Below, one piece after another: positions 27,130 to 39,506 of a stretch of DNA of 64,000 nucleotides. Position 1 is the stretch's first letter. Every line of letters begins with the position of its first letter. The notes beneath the pieces were generated by a model. It was not told where the DNA came from, did no database searches, and saw nothing but the letters and a program-made list of their open reading frames with translations. Where the stretch lies: assembly GCF_016808095.1 (NCBI RefSeq), contig NC_068973.1, positions 16,240,501 to 16,304,500 on the forward strand, written 5' to 3'. The DNA is from Vigna angularis. Taxonomy: Eukaryota > Streptophyta > Magnoliopsida > Fabales > Fabaceae. The translations under genes and the position numbers were made by a program.

Positions 27130-28055
27130 CACTAGTACAAAAATCACGTACAACGTTGAATATTTTGGGTTTTTAACGGCGAATTCGGGAACGACATCAG
27201 GAGACGTTAAATTTACGTCGAATTTAAAAAATTTGACGTTAAATTAACGTCAAATTTTGTTCATATACGACATTAACTTAACGTCGAATTTTGTCAATAT
27301 TCAACGTTAATAATTTTTTTTTGTTTTTTTTTTCTAATTCTGATCCTTTTTTACAACTCTATGAGACCGAAAAGCGAAAAAACAACAAATATCAATGTTT
27401 GATATTTTAAAAACATGAACTATGTACATGTAGTGTAGTATCAACAACAGACACTAATAACCAACAACAAAAAAGTTCAATCAAACAACAACAAACAAGT
27501 TCAACCAAACAACAACAACAAACAAGTTCAACAAAAAAAAACAACAAACAAGTTCAACACATAAGTTGTTCAAAAGGAAAACGAAAACTAACCTTCAAAA
27601 AGTAGGTTCATCGGAATAAAGTTACGTCACCAGTGAGAGAGAAAGCAGAATGCGCCTATGAAGGAGAAGAGCACGAAAATAATCGGTTAAAACAAACAAA
27701 AATCATACATAAAGTAGTTAATTAACATGCATTTGTATCAAATGAAAGAAAGATTACATGTGATGCTCGTTAAACTTCGTTCGAGAAAAGTTTGAGAAGA
27801 GAAGAGGGTATCGCGCGCTAAGATAAAGTAAATGAATTTTCAATCTCCCGCTCAAATTTTTATTGAATTCACTAACCTTTTGACGTCGAATTTAAAGGGA
27901 ATTCAACGTTTTATATCCTTTTACGTCGAATTACAATTCTAAACGACGTTTAATAATTGCATTTATTTACAAAAATGCCACTGCTCCTTTTTAACGTTGG
28001 CTATTCAGTGGTTGGACGTTGAACGCGTGACGTTATACACTGTTTTGTAATAGTG
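27130..28055. mobile_element. Non-autonomous mini-CACTA element
   Basis: 926 bp with ends CACTAGTACAAAAATCAC and, on the minus strand, CACTATTACAAAACAGTG, flanked by a perfect 3-bp duplication ATT (27127-27129 and 28056-28058). Subterminal repeats of (A)ACGTC and ACGTCGAATTT recur at 27160-27310 and again inverted/direct at 27880-28035. It encodes no transposase, so it would depend on an autonomous relative. Perfect target duplication and clean ends argue for relatively recent insertion. Confidence 0.92.
27430..27562. repeat. Short tandem repeat inside the mini-CACTA
   Basis: Three to four imperfect copies of AACAACAAACAAGTTCAACC. Confidence 0.75.
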
Positions 28056-28254
28056 ATTAAGTTCTACCTCAACTCTCTTATTCACACAACTTAACATAAA
28101 ATCATGATTTCAAGCAAGTTTCTAAGTAGAAAAGGGTGCATTTAATATCAAAATTACATCACAGATAACGGTAATTTCAACCGTTATCACTTAATTATGC
28201 AGAAATGATCTGTCAAAAGAAGTTCAATGCTACCCTTCACGAATTCTTCAAAAT

Positions 28255-28664
28255 TGTTGAGATTGTTGATAAGGGGAACACATGTTTAGCTTAACCCACA
28301 ATCTTAGTGATATCTGATTTTTTGATTATGACAACACATAATTAATAACACATGTATATTCTGTGTTACATGTTTTATGTTTACATGTTATGTGTTTTTC
28401 CTTAATATGTTAAATCTGTTAAAGCATATATGAGAACATGTTTGTGTTGTTCATTGCATATCGTTGTGTGAAATATGTGATTCTATATGTGTATGCATGA
28501 CATATGTTTTTGGAAAAGGAAAATCACAAGCACTATGGTTGAACTTTAAATGTGTGGCAAAACAACAGTTTTAAGTCGATTACATTATGGGGTGAATCGA
28601 TTAAAACTCGTGTGTTTGCACAAACTCTTTTGAAGTGTGCTATGAGTTTTTTCAAAGAGAAAAG
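28255..28664 (+). repeat. Sirevirus LTR, 5' part, plus orientation
   Basis: Starts TGTTGAGATTGTTGATAAGG and runs through CATGACATATG, GTGTGGCAAAACAACAG and TTTTAAGTCGATTAC. It is the inverted counterpart of 29700-30084 and stops where the minus-strand LTR begins. Confidence 0.7.
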
Positions 28665-30084
28665 TGTTGAAAATAGAATGGCTTAGTTTCAATACCAAGA
28701 GGGGGGGGGGGGGGGGGGGGGGGGGGGGTTGAATTGGTGAAACACAAAAATAATGTTTTCTTTAAATCTTTTTCGCAAAGTAGATGCCTTTAAAAGCTTT
28801 CTTGAAACGCTAGAAAAAGACTTTGTAGTGCAGCAGAATATAATCGAATGCGTAAAATGTAAAGTCGACTGAATGTAACAGAGTAGGGATAGAAAGATCA
28901 AATGTTGAGTTTTTATACTGGTTCGGTCAAGTCTACATCCAGTGTCCTTCTACCATAGAAAGCAAATGCACTATAATGATCAAGCTTTTTACAACAAGGC
29001 TTTTATAGCGACATCCACGTCAAAAATATAAAACACTTGTCTAACCCTCTAATCAAAATATAGGCATATACAAACAAAGAACAACAGCAAGATGTCCCCT
29101 CTCCTACAATCTTTAACACTTTGAACAATCCTCGAAGTCTAGAACGTCGCACGTTCTCTTTTTGTAATCACAACAGGGTAACTCCAATCTTCACAAGATT
29201 GATAGAAAATGATCACGAAATAGACACCTCAAATGCAGGTTGATCAGACAATAAGAGCATACAGATTCTTTCTCGTCAAGCAATCACCAAAGATGAACAC
29301 CACAGTCTTCTTGATGAATTCTTGGAGCTTTCACACTTTTTGTAAGAGATCAATAATCTGAAAGAAATCAATCAAATCATTAGAACAACCAAAGTTCTTG
29401 AAGAAATCAAATTTGCGTCAATTTATAGCAATTCGCAACTCTAACGCATTTTAATCGACTTAGCTACTAATGTAGTCGAATACAACACTTCAATCAAAGC
29501 AGTTAACAACAATAAATGCAGTTAATTGAATGGACAATTAATGCAGTCAAATCACAATAAATGCTTGGTCAACATATTTAAATATATAGTCGTTGTAACA
29601 TTTGATTCAAGCATTAACAAAATTTCAAAACTATAACAAACTTAGTCGAATGTAGGTTGCATGTAATCGACTATACAACACAGTTAAACAAAGTTTTGAA
29701 AAACTTTCTCTTCAAAAATTCTCACAGCACACTTTGAAAACGTTTGTGCAAAGCCACGAGTTTTAGTCGACTTACTTCATATTGAAGTCAACTTAAAACT
29801 GCTGTTTTGCCACATATTAGAAGTTCAACAAAATTGTATGTGGTTTTCCTTTTCTCAAAAATATGCATGCATCACAGATAAGATCTCATGTAAAACACAG
29901 TGAATTGCAGCAATGACAGAATCAACACAAACATGTTCTCAAATAATCATAAACTTGAAAGTTATGAACATGTAACACATAAACACATGTGTTATTAATA
30001 ATGTGTTGTCATCATAAAAAACTAGAAGCTCTGAGATTGTAAGGTTTAGCTAAACCAGTGCTCTCCCTATCAACAATCTCAACA
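28665..30084 (-). mobile_element. Sirevirus-type LTR, complete, minus orientation
   Basis: About 1,420 bp. On the minus strand it begins TGTTGAGATTGTTGATAGGG directly after a polypurine tract (AAAAAAGGGGGAG, 30087-30099) and ends CTATTTTCAACA. It therefore is the 3' LTR of a minus-strand element whose internal DNA lies to the right. The G run at 28701-28728 is inside it. Confidence 0.72.
28701..28728. repeat. Homopolymer of 28 G
   Basis: The same place in the related LTR copy near 30765 has only six C (minus-strand equivalent), so the run has expanded or is an assembly artefact. Confidence 0.9.
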
Positions 30085-30450
30085 ATCTCCCCCTTTTTTG
30101 AGGATGCACAATCATGATTAATAAACAACCATGTTGTACAAATCAAATCATATCATACCAAAATGTATCAGAGCAAATAATAAAAATGTATCATAGCAAA
30201 CATTGAAATATATATCAGAGAATATCAGATCAAACAAAATGTATATCAGAGCATTCTCCCAGCATTAGCATTTGGTAGCTCAAAATGAATATCAGAACAT
30301 TATCCCCTTTTGTGCATTAGCAAAAAAGGTATGCCTTATGATAATGATATGCTGACAAACAGTTATTCATAGATGCATCATTAAATCATATTAATCAAAC
30401 AATGATGCTCCCCCTGTCACAGATAATCACATGATAAAGATATTAGATTA
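30085..30450 (-). other. 3' internal DNA of the minus-strand Sirevirus
   Basis: Polypurine tract at 30087-30099, then AT-rich DNA with CATCA/TATCAGAGCA repeats. No coding region is seen. Confidence 0.5.
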
Positions 30451-30801
30451 GAGGGTTAGAGAGGTGTTTTATATTTTTGACGTGAGGTCTCTATAAAAAC
30501 CTTATTGTAAAAACCTTGATCTTTACAGTGAATTGGCTTCCTATGGTCACTGGATGTGGCTGAATCAGTATAAAAACTCAGTGTTTGAATTTTCTGATCC
30601 CTAATCTGTTTTATTCAATCGATTACTTTCTGCACTTATTCAATTAAGTTTCCGCTGCATTGAAAATCTTTTATCTTGCAATTCAAGAAAAATATAAAGG
30701 CATCAATTTTTGTGGAAAAGATTTTAAAAGCTTTTGTTTTGTACACTTCACCAATTCAACCCCCCTCTTGGTGTGAGAAATTAAGCCATTCTATTTTAAC
30801 A
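30451..30801 (+). repeat. Sirevirus LTR, 3' part, plus orientation
   Basis: Inverted match to 28665-29060: shares GGGTTAGA, TATATTTTTGACGTG, CAGTATAAAAACTCA and AAGCCATTCTATTTT, and ends AACA. Confidence 0.68.
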
Positions 30802-31640
30802 AAAATCTTCAAAACCTTTGAATCTTTATTCTTGGAGCACTAGGCACACTTGCAATTTCTTTCTAAACTCTCTGATATCATATATGAAAATTCTCAAATG
30901 ATCAAAGTGTCAAAAGTTGTTAATACAGCGCGCAACATGTTATTATATAGAATTTCTCATATCAAACGCACTTTAACCGATCACTAAAATAATGTAATCG
31001 GTTACGCTTTAACAAAGTTTATACCATGATTACATTGTAACAAATTTAATCAAATACACAAATAATGTAATCGATTGCATGTTAACAGTAAGCCAAAACA
31101 TTTGAAAATATGACTGTTATTACAGTTAGACTTAGCTTGAAAACATTTTCAAATAATACCAAACTTAATTGATTACATAAACAATGTAATCGGTTAAGTC
31201 CTACACTTAGACATTTTTGAAAACTTGTTCTTCAAAAACACATCACTTCATATTTCAAACAAATGTATGCAAAGACACGAGTTTTAATCGATTTTACACA
31301 TAATGTAATTGATTTAAACTGTGTAGTATGCCATAGATTTAAGCAAAAGCTATCTGATGAACTTAATTTATTACTAAACCAGTGTAATCGATTACTTCAT
31401 ACAGATTTGCTTTGTGCAAGTGGTTTTAAAATATGAACACATGAGAATGCATACAATAGAAGTAAACACATTTATGATAACAGTGAGTATGCATAACAAT
31501 CAGTTTAGCAACATATGTATCAAACATAAAGACACATTTATATTGTTGTCATGGTAACATGTATATGTTGTCATCATAAAAAGCCAAACACATGGGAATT
31601 GGGTTTAACACATTGCTCCCCCTATCAACAATTTCACTAA
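30802..31640 (-). repeat. Second Sirevirus LTR subfamily, minus orientation
   Basis: On the minus strand begins near TGTTGATAGGGGGAGCAATG and carries several TAATCGATTA/TAATCGGTTA motifs (30985-31400). It is related in layout to the neighbouring LTRs but clearly diverged. Confidence 0.55.
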
Positions 31641-32829
31641 TCAATTCACTTAACTAGAAACGACTATCACTTTCTATATTACAACGAACCTATCAAGGTA
31701 TCACTAGTAAAAATCTCCTAGACTATACCAGTACAAATCTCTCTAGGATATACCAAATAGAAAACTTTCCTGGAATCACCTTCTTAACCTCCTCTTGAGA
31801 TCAAGAACTCTTAATTGAAAAATACAAGAATCATTCTCACAAGAGAGTACAATACAACTTACAGGTTATAACTTCACTTAGTGAAGGATATTACAATGTT
31901 TATGCTCAACCCAATATCTATTATTCACTATAGATATAACAATTTAATAGCTTTAGCAATTTTGGTACTATGTTCAAAATTACCACTTGTCTTCGCATTT
32001 AACTTTGCATCCTTCATGTGGAGTTGCTAGTCGTTGAGAATTTGAATTGTATTGTCCCATCAAAATCTTTATGATTTCTATAATAAGTAATTACTTGATA
32101 AATTATTTAATTTTATTTTCCAGTTAATTCTTTCAACGTCATTCTCCAAGACTTCAAATCTCGCTGATGTTCTTCGGAATATCTTCTTTCTTTTCTTCAT
32201 TGAGCATGAAGTTGATTTGAATTTTGCTATTTTTTCAACTATCATATTTGTGTTGCTAAGGAAACTGTGCAATATGATTATGCAATTATATCATTAGGTA
32301 ATTTCAAATTACAATCAATCAATAATTTGGTGTTCAGTAATATAGATTGCTTCCAAATGTTCATATAACTTGACCATTTAATTCAATTTTTTTTAGAGAG
32401 TAATTATCACGAGATAATTTTTTAAACATTGTGTTTCACTTAATTAATTTTTCATTTCAAATAATCAGATTAGTATATCAATTCAAATGATCCATAAGAT
32501 ATTAAAGAAAAGAAAATACTTAGCCAAACAATAAAGCGCATTTTGGTTTATCTAATGCCTTGTCTAGTTGCTTGAGTTTTTTAGTTACTTGAGTTCCTCA
32601 AGAATACATATTTATATTCTCATTTAAAATTTAAATTTGAATTATTTATTGATTTTTTATTCTTAAAAAATTAATTTAATTATAATTTGTGATAATTAAG
32701 TTTATTGAACTTGTGAAATAAAAATATCTTAAAAAAAAGTTAAATTAAATTCATTCAAAAGGAAGATAAATTGATTAAAGTTACAAACATACCTTTAAAT
32801 AAGGCCAAAATTAGGAAATTCTGAAACAA
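31641..32829. other. AT-rich spacer
   Basis: No gene or clear repeat seen; the open frame at 32078-32272 (-) has no recognisable motif. Confidence 0.45.
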
Positions 32830-33350
32830 TTTATTCTACACCCCCGTAATTTACTCACTCAATGCACCCATTTAGTAATGGGCCAGTCACAAAATCAGCC
32901 CAATCAGATATACATGTGACACTATCTACCACTCACAAAACTGGTCAAGCAGTCACATGACATGATCCTAACACATACATTTAGACCAATGATAATTTGG
33001 CACGTGTCACATCCTATCACTCAAAATTCGAGGAATCAGATGTTATCACCTAATCATCTTCAACTTCCCAACTCTTCAACCACCCAACAAATCATAGAAA
33101 ACGCAGATCTCGCTTTTCCCTACCATCTCCACGCACAGCCATTGGAGGAAACTGCGAAGCAGCCACGCCAACCACTGGGCTCCACATCTTCATCGCAGCA
33201 GTTCGCCGGAAAAGCAGCAAATACGCAACAACCACCACACACTTGCTAGAGCCAGAATTCGCGCAAGCAACCAAAATCAAAGATCCGTGAACAACAGCGA
33301 CGACCACCGCATTACGCCCGAGCAACCACAACTCCTCCCTGCATTGCACC
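32830..33350. other. GC-richer segment with open frames on both strands
   Basis: A 95-codon frame (32962-33249, +) and an 85-codon frame (33092-33349, -) overlap. Neither has a known domain. The DNA resembles LTR/leader sequence (CACGTGTCACATCC, CCACCCAACAA) that I believe is repetitive in legumes; a gene call is not supported. Confidence 0.4.
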
Positions 33351-33355
33351 GCGAA

Positions 33356-33358
<3 letters not shown>

Positions 33359-33422
<64 letters not shown>
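33359..33422. repeat. (AT)32 microsatellite
   Basis: Uninterrupted AT dinucleotides, 64 bp. The DNA to the right (33423-34200) is extremely AT-rich. Confidence 0.98.
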
Positions 33423-33425
<3 letters not shown>

Positions 33426-34264
33426 AATTATATTTAAATTGAATTATCATAAAATATCAATATATTTCAACTTTATCATTTAATACTTACTAAATTATTA
33501 TTTTAGTTCTTAAATATAACTATTATTTTCTTAAATAAAATTTTAATATAATTTAATATGTATTTTTAAAAATGATTTTAAAAACTTTATTAACTTTTAT
33601 AATAAGTAAATAACTATTTTTTTAATGTGTTCCCTCATCTTTAAAACCGTTTCTAAAATATTTTCAATATATTTTTATTAAAAAATAATTTATATTTAAA
33701 ATAATATTTTTTCTTACGTTATCATTTTCATTTATAATTTTATTGTTTTATAATTTTGAATTACTTGGTCATTTAGTAAATTATTAATGATTAACTTATA
33801 TTTAATGTATTTTTATACATTTTTTTTTATTTTATTCTTTTATGATTTCTAATTACCTTATCATATAATAAAATCAAATTTACAAAACATATATTTTACT
33901 TTTATATCTTAAAATAATATTATTTAGAAAAACAATATAGATTTATTAATAATACAAATTATTTACATTGTTATATAAAAAAATTGTTATGTAAAAATTT
34001 AATTTTATAAAAATAATGTGAACAAAAAAATTGAATTTATATTTTTATATTAAATTATTATATAAATATTCTTATTGCAGAATATTTTGTTTATATTTTT
34101 TATCATCTAAAAATTAAACAAATATTATTTAAAAAAATTAACATGAATTTTATATATATATATATAAATAAATAAATAAAACCTGGTAGAAAGTTTTAAA
34201 TAAAAGTTAACTATATCCTTACACTACTTACACAATTCTAGCAAAACATTACATAAATATATTT
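33423..34264. other. Extremely AT-rich DNA
   Basis: Almost only A and T, no coding capacity. A short TATATATA stretch lies near 34153. Confidence 0.6.
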
Positions 34265-35050
34265 ATATATTGATTAGACAAGTTTAACCATATATATTAA
34301 ATAAGTTTGTATATACGTGAACTAGACGAGTTCATTGATATACATTATATGAGTTTGTCTATTCAGTAATTAGTCGAGTCCTTTAATACACATTACACGA
34401 GTATGAATATAACTAATTAGACGAGTCTAGCAATACATTATACAAATATATGTTTGTTTACTAATTAGACGAGTTTAACAATACATATTAGATTAGTATG
34501 TTAATGCATTGATTAAACGAGCCTAGTAGCACAATAAGATGAGTCTTTCCATACACTAATTAAAAGAATATAACAGAAAAATTACATGAGACTGTCCATA
34601 TATAATTATATAAGTATAACAAAAAATATTAAACAAATTTCATAATTTGATTAAACGAGTATAACAAAAATTATTAGCCAAGTCCAACAATACATTTATT
34701 AAATGAGCAAAGCAAAAAAACTGGACGATTTTGTTAATGTATTGATTAAACAAGTCTAACATTACATATTTGAGGAGTCACTCATATATTTATTTGACAA
34801 CTGTAACAATATACATTAGATAGGTTTTTCCACACACAAATTAGATGAGTCTATTAATACACATTAGACAAGTCTTTTCATTCATTAATTCGATGAATCT
34901 TACAATACACACGTTAGATGAGTGTGTTTGTATATTGATTAGATAAGTATAGCAAAATATATTACACAAGTCTAGTAATACACATCATACGAGTCTGTCC
35001 ATATACTAATTAGATGAGTATAAAAATAAATATAAGATGAGTCATTCCAT
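34265..35050. repeat. Degenerate tandem array, about 24/48-bp period
   Basis: Half-units built on ATTAGA(C/T)GAGT alternate between '...CTAACAATACAC' and '...CTGTCCATACACTA', giving a 24-bp basic and 48-bp higher-order period. At least 25 recognisable GA(C/T)(G/A)AGT cores occur. Units are diverged, so it is an old minisatellite. Confidence 0.75.
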
Positions 35051-35051
35051 A

Positions 35052-36600
35052 TGTAAGATCCAAGAAAAATAATATATCTAGAAAGGTGGTGGAAGTGGAT
35101 GTCATTAATTAAAATAATAAAAGATAAGTTATGCAAAAGTAAGGTGTGACATAGTTTGTTAAAGCTTCTTATTAGGGGCTGACGACCATGGGATCGATTA
35201 TTGCTATATGCATAATACATGTTTTATTTCTTTTATCAACGTATATTGCTTAAGATTTGTGAGCATTAACATGCAAAATAAGGCAACTTAGAAGAAATTA
35301 AAATAGAATATTTTAATAAGGATTAAAATATATTTTATTTTGATTTTATGGGCTTTTAAGAGGCTTGGGGGCTAAACCTAGACACTCTAAAATTAGGGTT
35401 AAACATGCTCCTATTTAAGATAGGTTAAGATAAACCCTAGACACTAGGAAAAAGAGGCAAAAAAGTGAGTGTGCTGTCAGAGAAAATAATGTTTATGTTG
35501 AAGGTTCGTGAGAGCTCGAGGGTACGACAAAAGGACATTTTCTGATCAAGGAAAGAGAATATTGGAAATCTAGGTAAAAAGTTATCCTTTGATTGTTATA
35601 CGTATGGTTGATATGTTCTTTTGTTTCATGGTGTGCTATGTTACTGTTATTTTCTATGACGTTAGTTGTTTGTGAGCGTTTATTGAAATTTTCCATGGTT
35701 TATATAATTCACGTTCCCGTGTCTCATGTTGGTTGTCCTTCTAATTTACTGTGTTGTTTATTCTTTTTTGTTTTTAAGATGCATGCTTCTGTCAATGTTG
35801 GGTTCTGTTTTGTTGTCATTATGTTGTCCATTATTGCTACAATGCATGCTTCTGTTTCATGTTGAATTCATCCTGCATTTATTGTATTGTCAAACCATTG
35901 TTTTGTAGTGGATGATCTTTTTCTCACGTTTAATCCTTGATACTATGCATGCCATGGTGTTATGTGTTGACAATTGTGTACTATGTTTGTTTAAGGGTTA
36001 TGTTTGGTTTTCGTGAATGGTGTGTTGTTGGTCTATGAGAAGTGTAGGCATGTGATACTTTTATGTTCCAAAAATTAAAAGAGTTAATTTCGTAAGACCT
36101 AATAAGTTTTCTTAGAATTAAAAATAACATGGGAATATGATATGTGCATAAGAATGGATTTTTAGTGGTATATGAACTTCCGTATACTATTTGATGGTTA
36201 AGTGTATCTTGGATATACTTTTGACTCTGTGCATAACAATGTTAGCCATTATTTTTGTGTGCTTTATGTTCCATAAGGGTTTATTATACGGGGAATGTGC
36301 ATAAGAAGTTAATGCCAAAGTGGATTAATCACCAAAATGGAATGATGTCGGGTTGTTTAATTTGAACCATGATATTTGAACAGGTTGTAGTTGAAGTTGC
36401 GGGAAAACACTAGAATGGGGTTGTATAGTGTTTTCATAACTCTTTTCATGGCTGATAAGCTGATTGTGAAATAAATGATCCTCATGAGCTAGTTGTTCTT
36501 AATGTTATAAACATTATCCTACCACAAACGTTTATATAACTAGCTTTAATTCGTTCTCCTAGGGTTTGGTGAGGAACAAAACTTATGTAGTATTGACGTG
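35052..36600 (+). repeat. LTR-like segment beginning TGTAAGATCC
   Basis: The start resembles that at 37640 (TGTAAGACCC), typical of some gypsy chromovirus LTRs. It contains GGGCTTTTAAGAGGC and duplicated AAACCTAGACACT blocks (35374 and 35434). The small open frames at 35593-35908 are not genes. The right edge is unknown. Confidence 0.35.
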
Positions 36601-36639
36601 TGTGATGAGACATCATTTTTGACATGATGTGATTGGTTG

Positions 36640-37600
36640 TAAGATAGATTCCAACACACAAGAGTTTTATACTGGTTCACTCAAACAAAGTCTTGTTCTC
36701 CTCTAAGATAACTTAGATGGTTTCATTAGATGTTCAACATCATACATTTGAGTATTCTAACCACTCCCAGTATCCCTAGTCACACGAAGTAACCATTGTT
36801 ACCTTGAGTAGTTGAGTTTCACCCACTCTAGGTTATGCAATATTCTTCATCACTCTTGGTATCCTTAGATGCTCATGGTATTAACCTGATACACCGTTAG
36901 TTGAGTTTAACCCACTCCTGGTTGTCGTTCTACACCAATAACCACTTGTTACTCTGACACTGACTGAGTTTAACCAACTCTTGGTAATGTAGTATTCTTC
37001 ACCTCTCTTGGTATCCCTAGACAATCCTAGTATCCCTAAACAATCCTGGTATCTCCTGATACGTTGCCTAGTTGAGTTTAACCCACTCCTTGTTGTCAAC
37101 CTCATACGCTACCTATTAATCCTTAACTCACATGAGTTAATCAACAAGTGTTTGAATTTTCTTCAAAATGTGCAATCAACCTAATTGCTTATATGTCAAT
37201 AGATGATTACTCTCATAAAGAGGATATATCTTCAATACAATACAATCTATAAACTCTCTAACTATTTTTTCTCTTTTCTCTCTTCTTACAATAGTAAGCT
37301 TATACATTAATGAATCTTGAGACTGTTTCTTATTTTCTTTCAGCTGTTTCTCTCTATCTCTTTTTTTTTCTTCTCTTCTTCTAGTAATGAGTATGTATAT
37401 CAATGAAGTTTGAGAGAAATTCTTCTTTTGAACTCTTCTCTTTTTCTCTTTACTTGTGCAAGAGGATTTGACTTTGATAGTTCAAAGAGAGATATTGATT
37501 CTCCTTAAGGAATGATTTTCCTTTTTCTTCCTTAATTTCCCATCATTCTCATATTCTTCTCCTTTGCTCCTCTGTTTATACACCTTTGACAATATAGCTA
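36640..37600 (-). repeat. LTR-like segment with imperfect internal repeats (copy 2)
   Basis: On the minus strand the motifs 'GGATACCA(A/G)GAG' and 'GAGTGGGTTAAACTCAACTA' recur five or more times between 36750 and 37100, preceded by a purine-rich GAGA leader. Same layout as 22860-23780 and 47300-48150. Confidence 0.5.
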
Positions 37601-37639
37601 ATAAACGATGTTTGTCCATGAGATTTGGTGATAGTGTAG

Positions 37640-38650
37640 TGTAAGACCCGATGAAAATGTGGTATTATGAAATAATATGGTTGTAAGACTTGAGTATTAT
37701 TGGTTGGTAAGTGGTCTATAATTCTTAAGTGTTTCTTTTTATGATTATAATTACTATGTTTATTAATTAATGTTATTGTTGATTAAGTGGAACACATGAT
37801 TGATATGTTGTCATTTTAATGATTTGTATGTGAGTGATACTAACAATGTGATGTGTTGGCTTATTCATACAAGGGTAGTTTAGGATTGAATAGGTGTGGG
37901 TTCAATTCTAGAAGAAAAAAGAGTTAAGGAAGACTTTTGTTTTAATTGAACTTTAGGCCCAAGGGTAAAATGGTCTTCTTACCTCCATTAATTGGTGTAG
38001 AAATTAATATAAGGGGTGTAAAAAGTAAAAAATAAAAATAAGATCCGAATGATAAGAAAGGGGTTTTGTGGATTTAAAAAGATTTAGTGGCTGTTGATAT
38101 TTTAAAAAGTAGTTAAGAGAGGAAAGCTTGGTTATTTTATAGATAAAGTGAGAGATATTATTTTAACCAAAAAGATAGAGATAGAATAAAAGAAGATAAA
38201 AAGAAGAGTAAAAGGGTTATGCATATTACTACCCTAAAATCAAAAATGAAAATTAGAAAGATAAAGGAGAGAAGAAACATTTTCTAGGAAAAAAGAGGAA
38301 GAGCTAGAGAAAACCTTAGTGCAAGGGAAGGTGTGTGGTGTTTTAAAGTTAGATAAAGCCCTAGTATTGGCCAAGGTATGAGGAAGTTTACCATTGTTTG
38401 GCGTATGCTATGCATTCTTTATTTACTTCCATGAAAATACTTGGTTGATATATGTTTATATGATTATGCTTATGATTATCTGTTGTTATTGCTGGACAAG
38501 GGTTGTGTGTGCATGGGAATAGGTTTTTGGTAATAATTGTGATGAGTTTTCCCTATGAATGTATTATGTATGTTTTTTTGTGTTATCCCAATAGAGGGTT
38601 TAATGCTAAGGGAGAAGAAAAGTTATGATGCTTGGGTGTTCCCATTTAAA
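37640..38650 (+). repeat. LTR-like segment beginning TGTAAGACCC
   Basis: Start TGTAAGACCCGATGAAAATG, then purine-rich leader DNA at 38130-38330. I read it as a gypsy LTR fragment; no second copy or target duplication was found. Confidence 0.4.
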
Positions 38651-38658
38651 TATATGTT

Positions 38659-39506
38659 TGATACGCTGTCGTTGAAGATATCAAATTAATACTACTTTTC
38701 AAGGCAACTTCAGTATTGCAAAGTAGTATTCAAGAAAGTAGATAGGGTTAAAGTAACTCTAAGTCGTCTCCCAATGAATACAGAATTGCCTTTCAATATT
38801 TCAATCTTATGAATGCAATGCAATGCTCAAGAATAAAAGTAATGTTTGGAGAATGTTTAAAGAACAAATAAGAGACTTAAAAACAGTTATGATGAAATAG
38901 ACTAATTCCATTGTTTTTCCTAGATAGATTCATCATCGGTTATTCACAGAAAATTGTTCAATTGATTATTATTTAAGTTTCAAATTAATTAAAGTACATT
39001 CTTAATTAATTTGAGGGCGATCATGCATTTAACCAAAGTAAATTCTCAATCAAATGCAAAATCTTTCTAGATTATTCACAATGAATTCAACCAAAGTACA
39101 TTCTCAATCAAATCCTATTGTGTTTAATCATGTCTATTCTTAAATCTCCTAACCAAATTAAAAGTTAATCAATCAAAGTAAATTCTCAATTGATTATAGT
39201 TGAAATTATTACTAATCAATCAAAGTACATTCTCAATTTATAGTAAAAACCATTTAATCATATGAAAGTTCCTAAATTAAATCAAAGTAGATTCTCAATT
39301 AAACCTAGAAACCCTAAAACTCATCTAATCAATATGCATGTAGATTCAAACACATTATGATGCAAAAATCTTTGCTTTTAATTTGATAAAGAGATGAAAG
39401 ACATAGAGAGAGAACAACTTAAATCAATAATCAAAATAAACAATTGCATTAACTCAATCTAACCTCAGAATCCATAATGAAATTACAGCAGAATAGCCCT
39501 AGATGC
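38659..39506 (-). repeat. Ty3/gypsy-type LTR fragment
   Basis: The plus-strand edge TGATACGCTGTCG is the minus-strand LTR end. It holds TCGTCTCCCAATGAA at 38770 and about seven copies of a motif near 'CAAAGTA(C/A)ATTCTCAATT' between 38990 and 39300. It lies directly downstream of the envelope-like ORF; the LTR start is not defined. Confidence 0.55.

Larger units (their letters stand above)
26398..28189 (-). mobile_element. LTR of a retrotransposon, interrupted by a mini-CACTA
   Basis: Left edge TGTTGGGGTTAG and right edge ACCGTTATCA give TG...CA ends; on the minus strand it begins TGATAACGGTTGAAATTACC. Inside, motifs such as CAACAAGAACCTGAATTGTA look like gypsy LTRs. The mini-CACTA at 27130-28055 sits within it; without that insert it would be about 863 bp. 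Flanking 5-mers (TAGGT, CTTAA) do not match, so whether it is a solo LTR or part of a larger element is open. Confidence 0.55.

Noticed and set aside
32962..33349. Open frames on both strands next to the AT microsatellite
   Set aside because: Overlapping, no domain, and the DNA resembles repetitive LTR/leader sequence.
35593..35908. Cys/Val-rich open frames of 60-90 codons
   Set aside because: Hydrophobic low-complexity translation of T-rich LTR-like DNA; no homology recognised.
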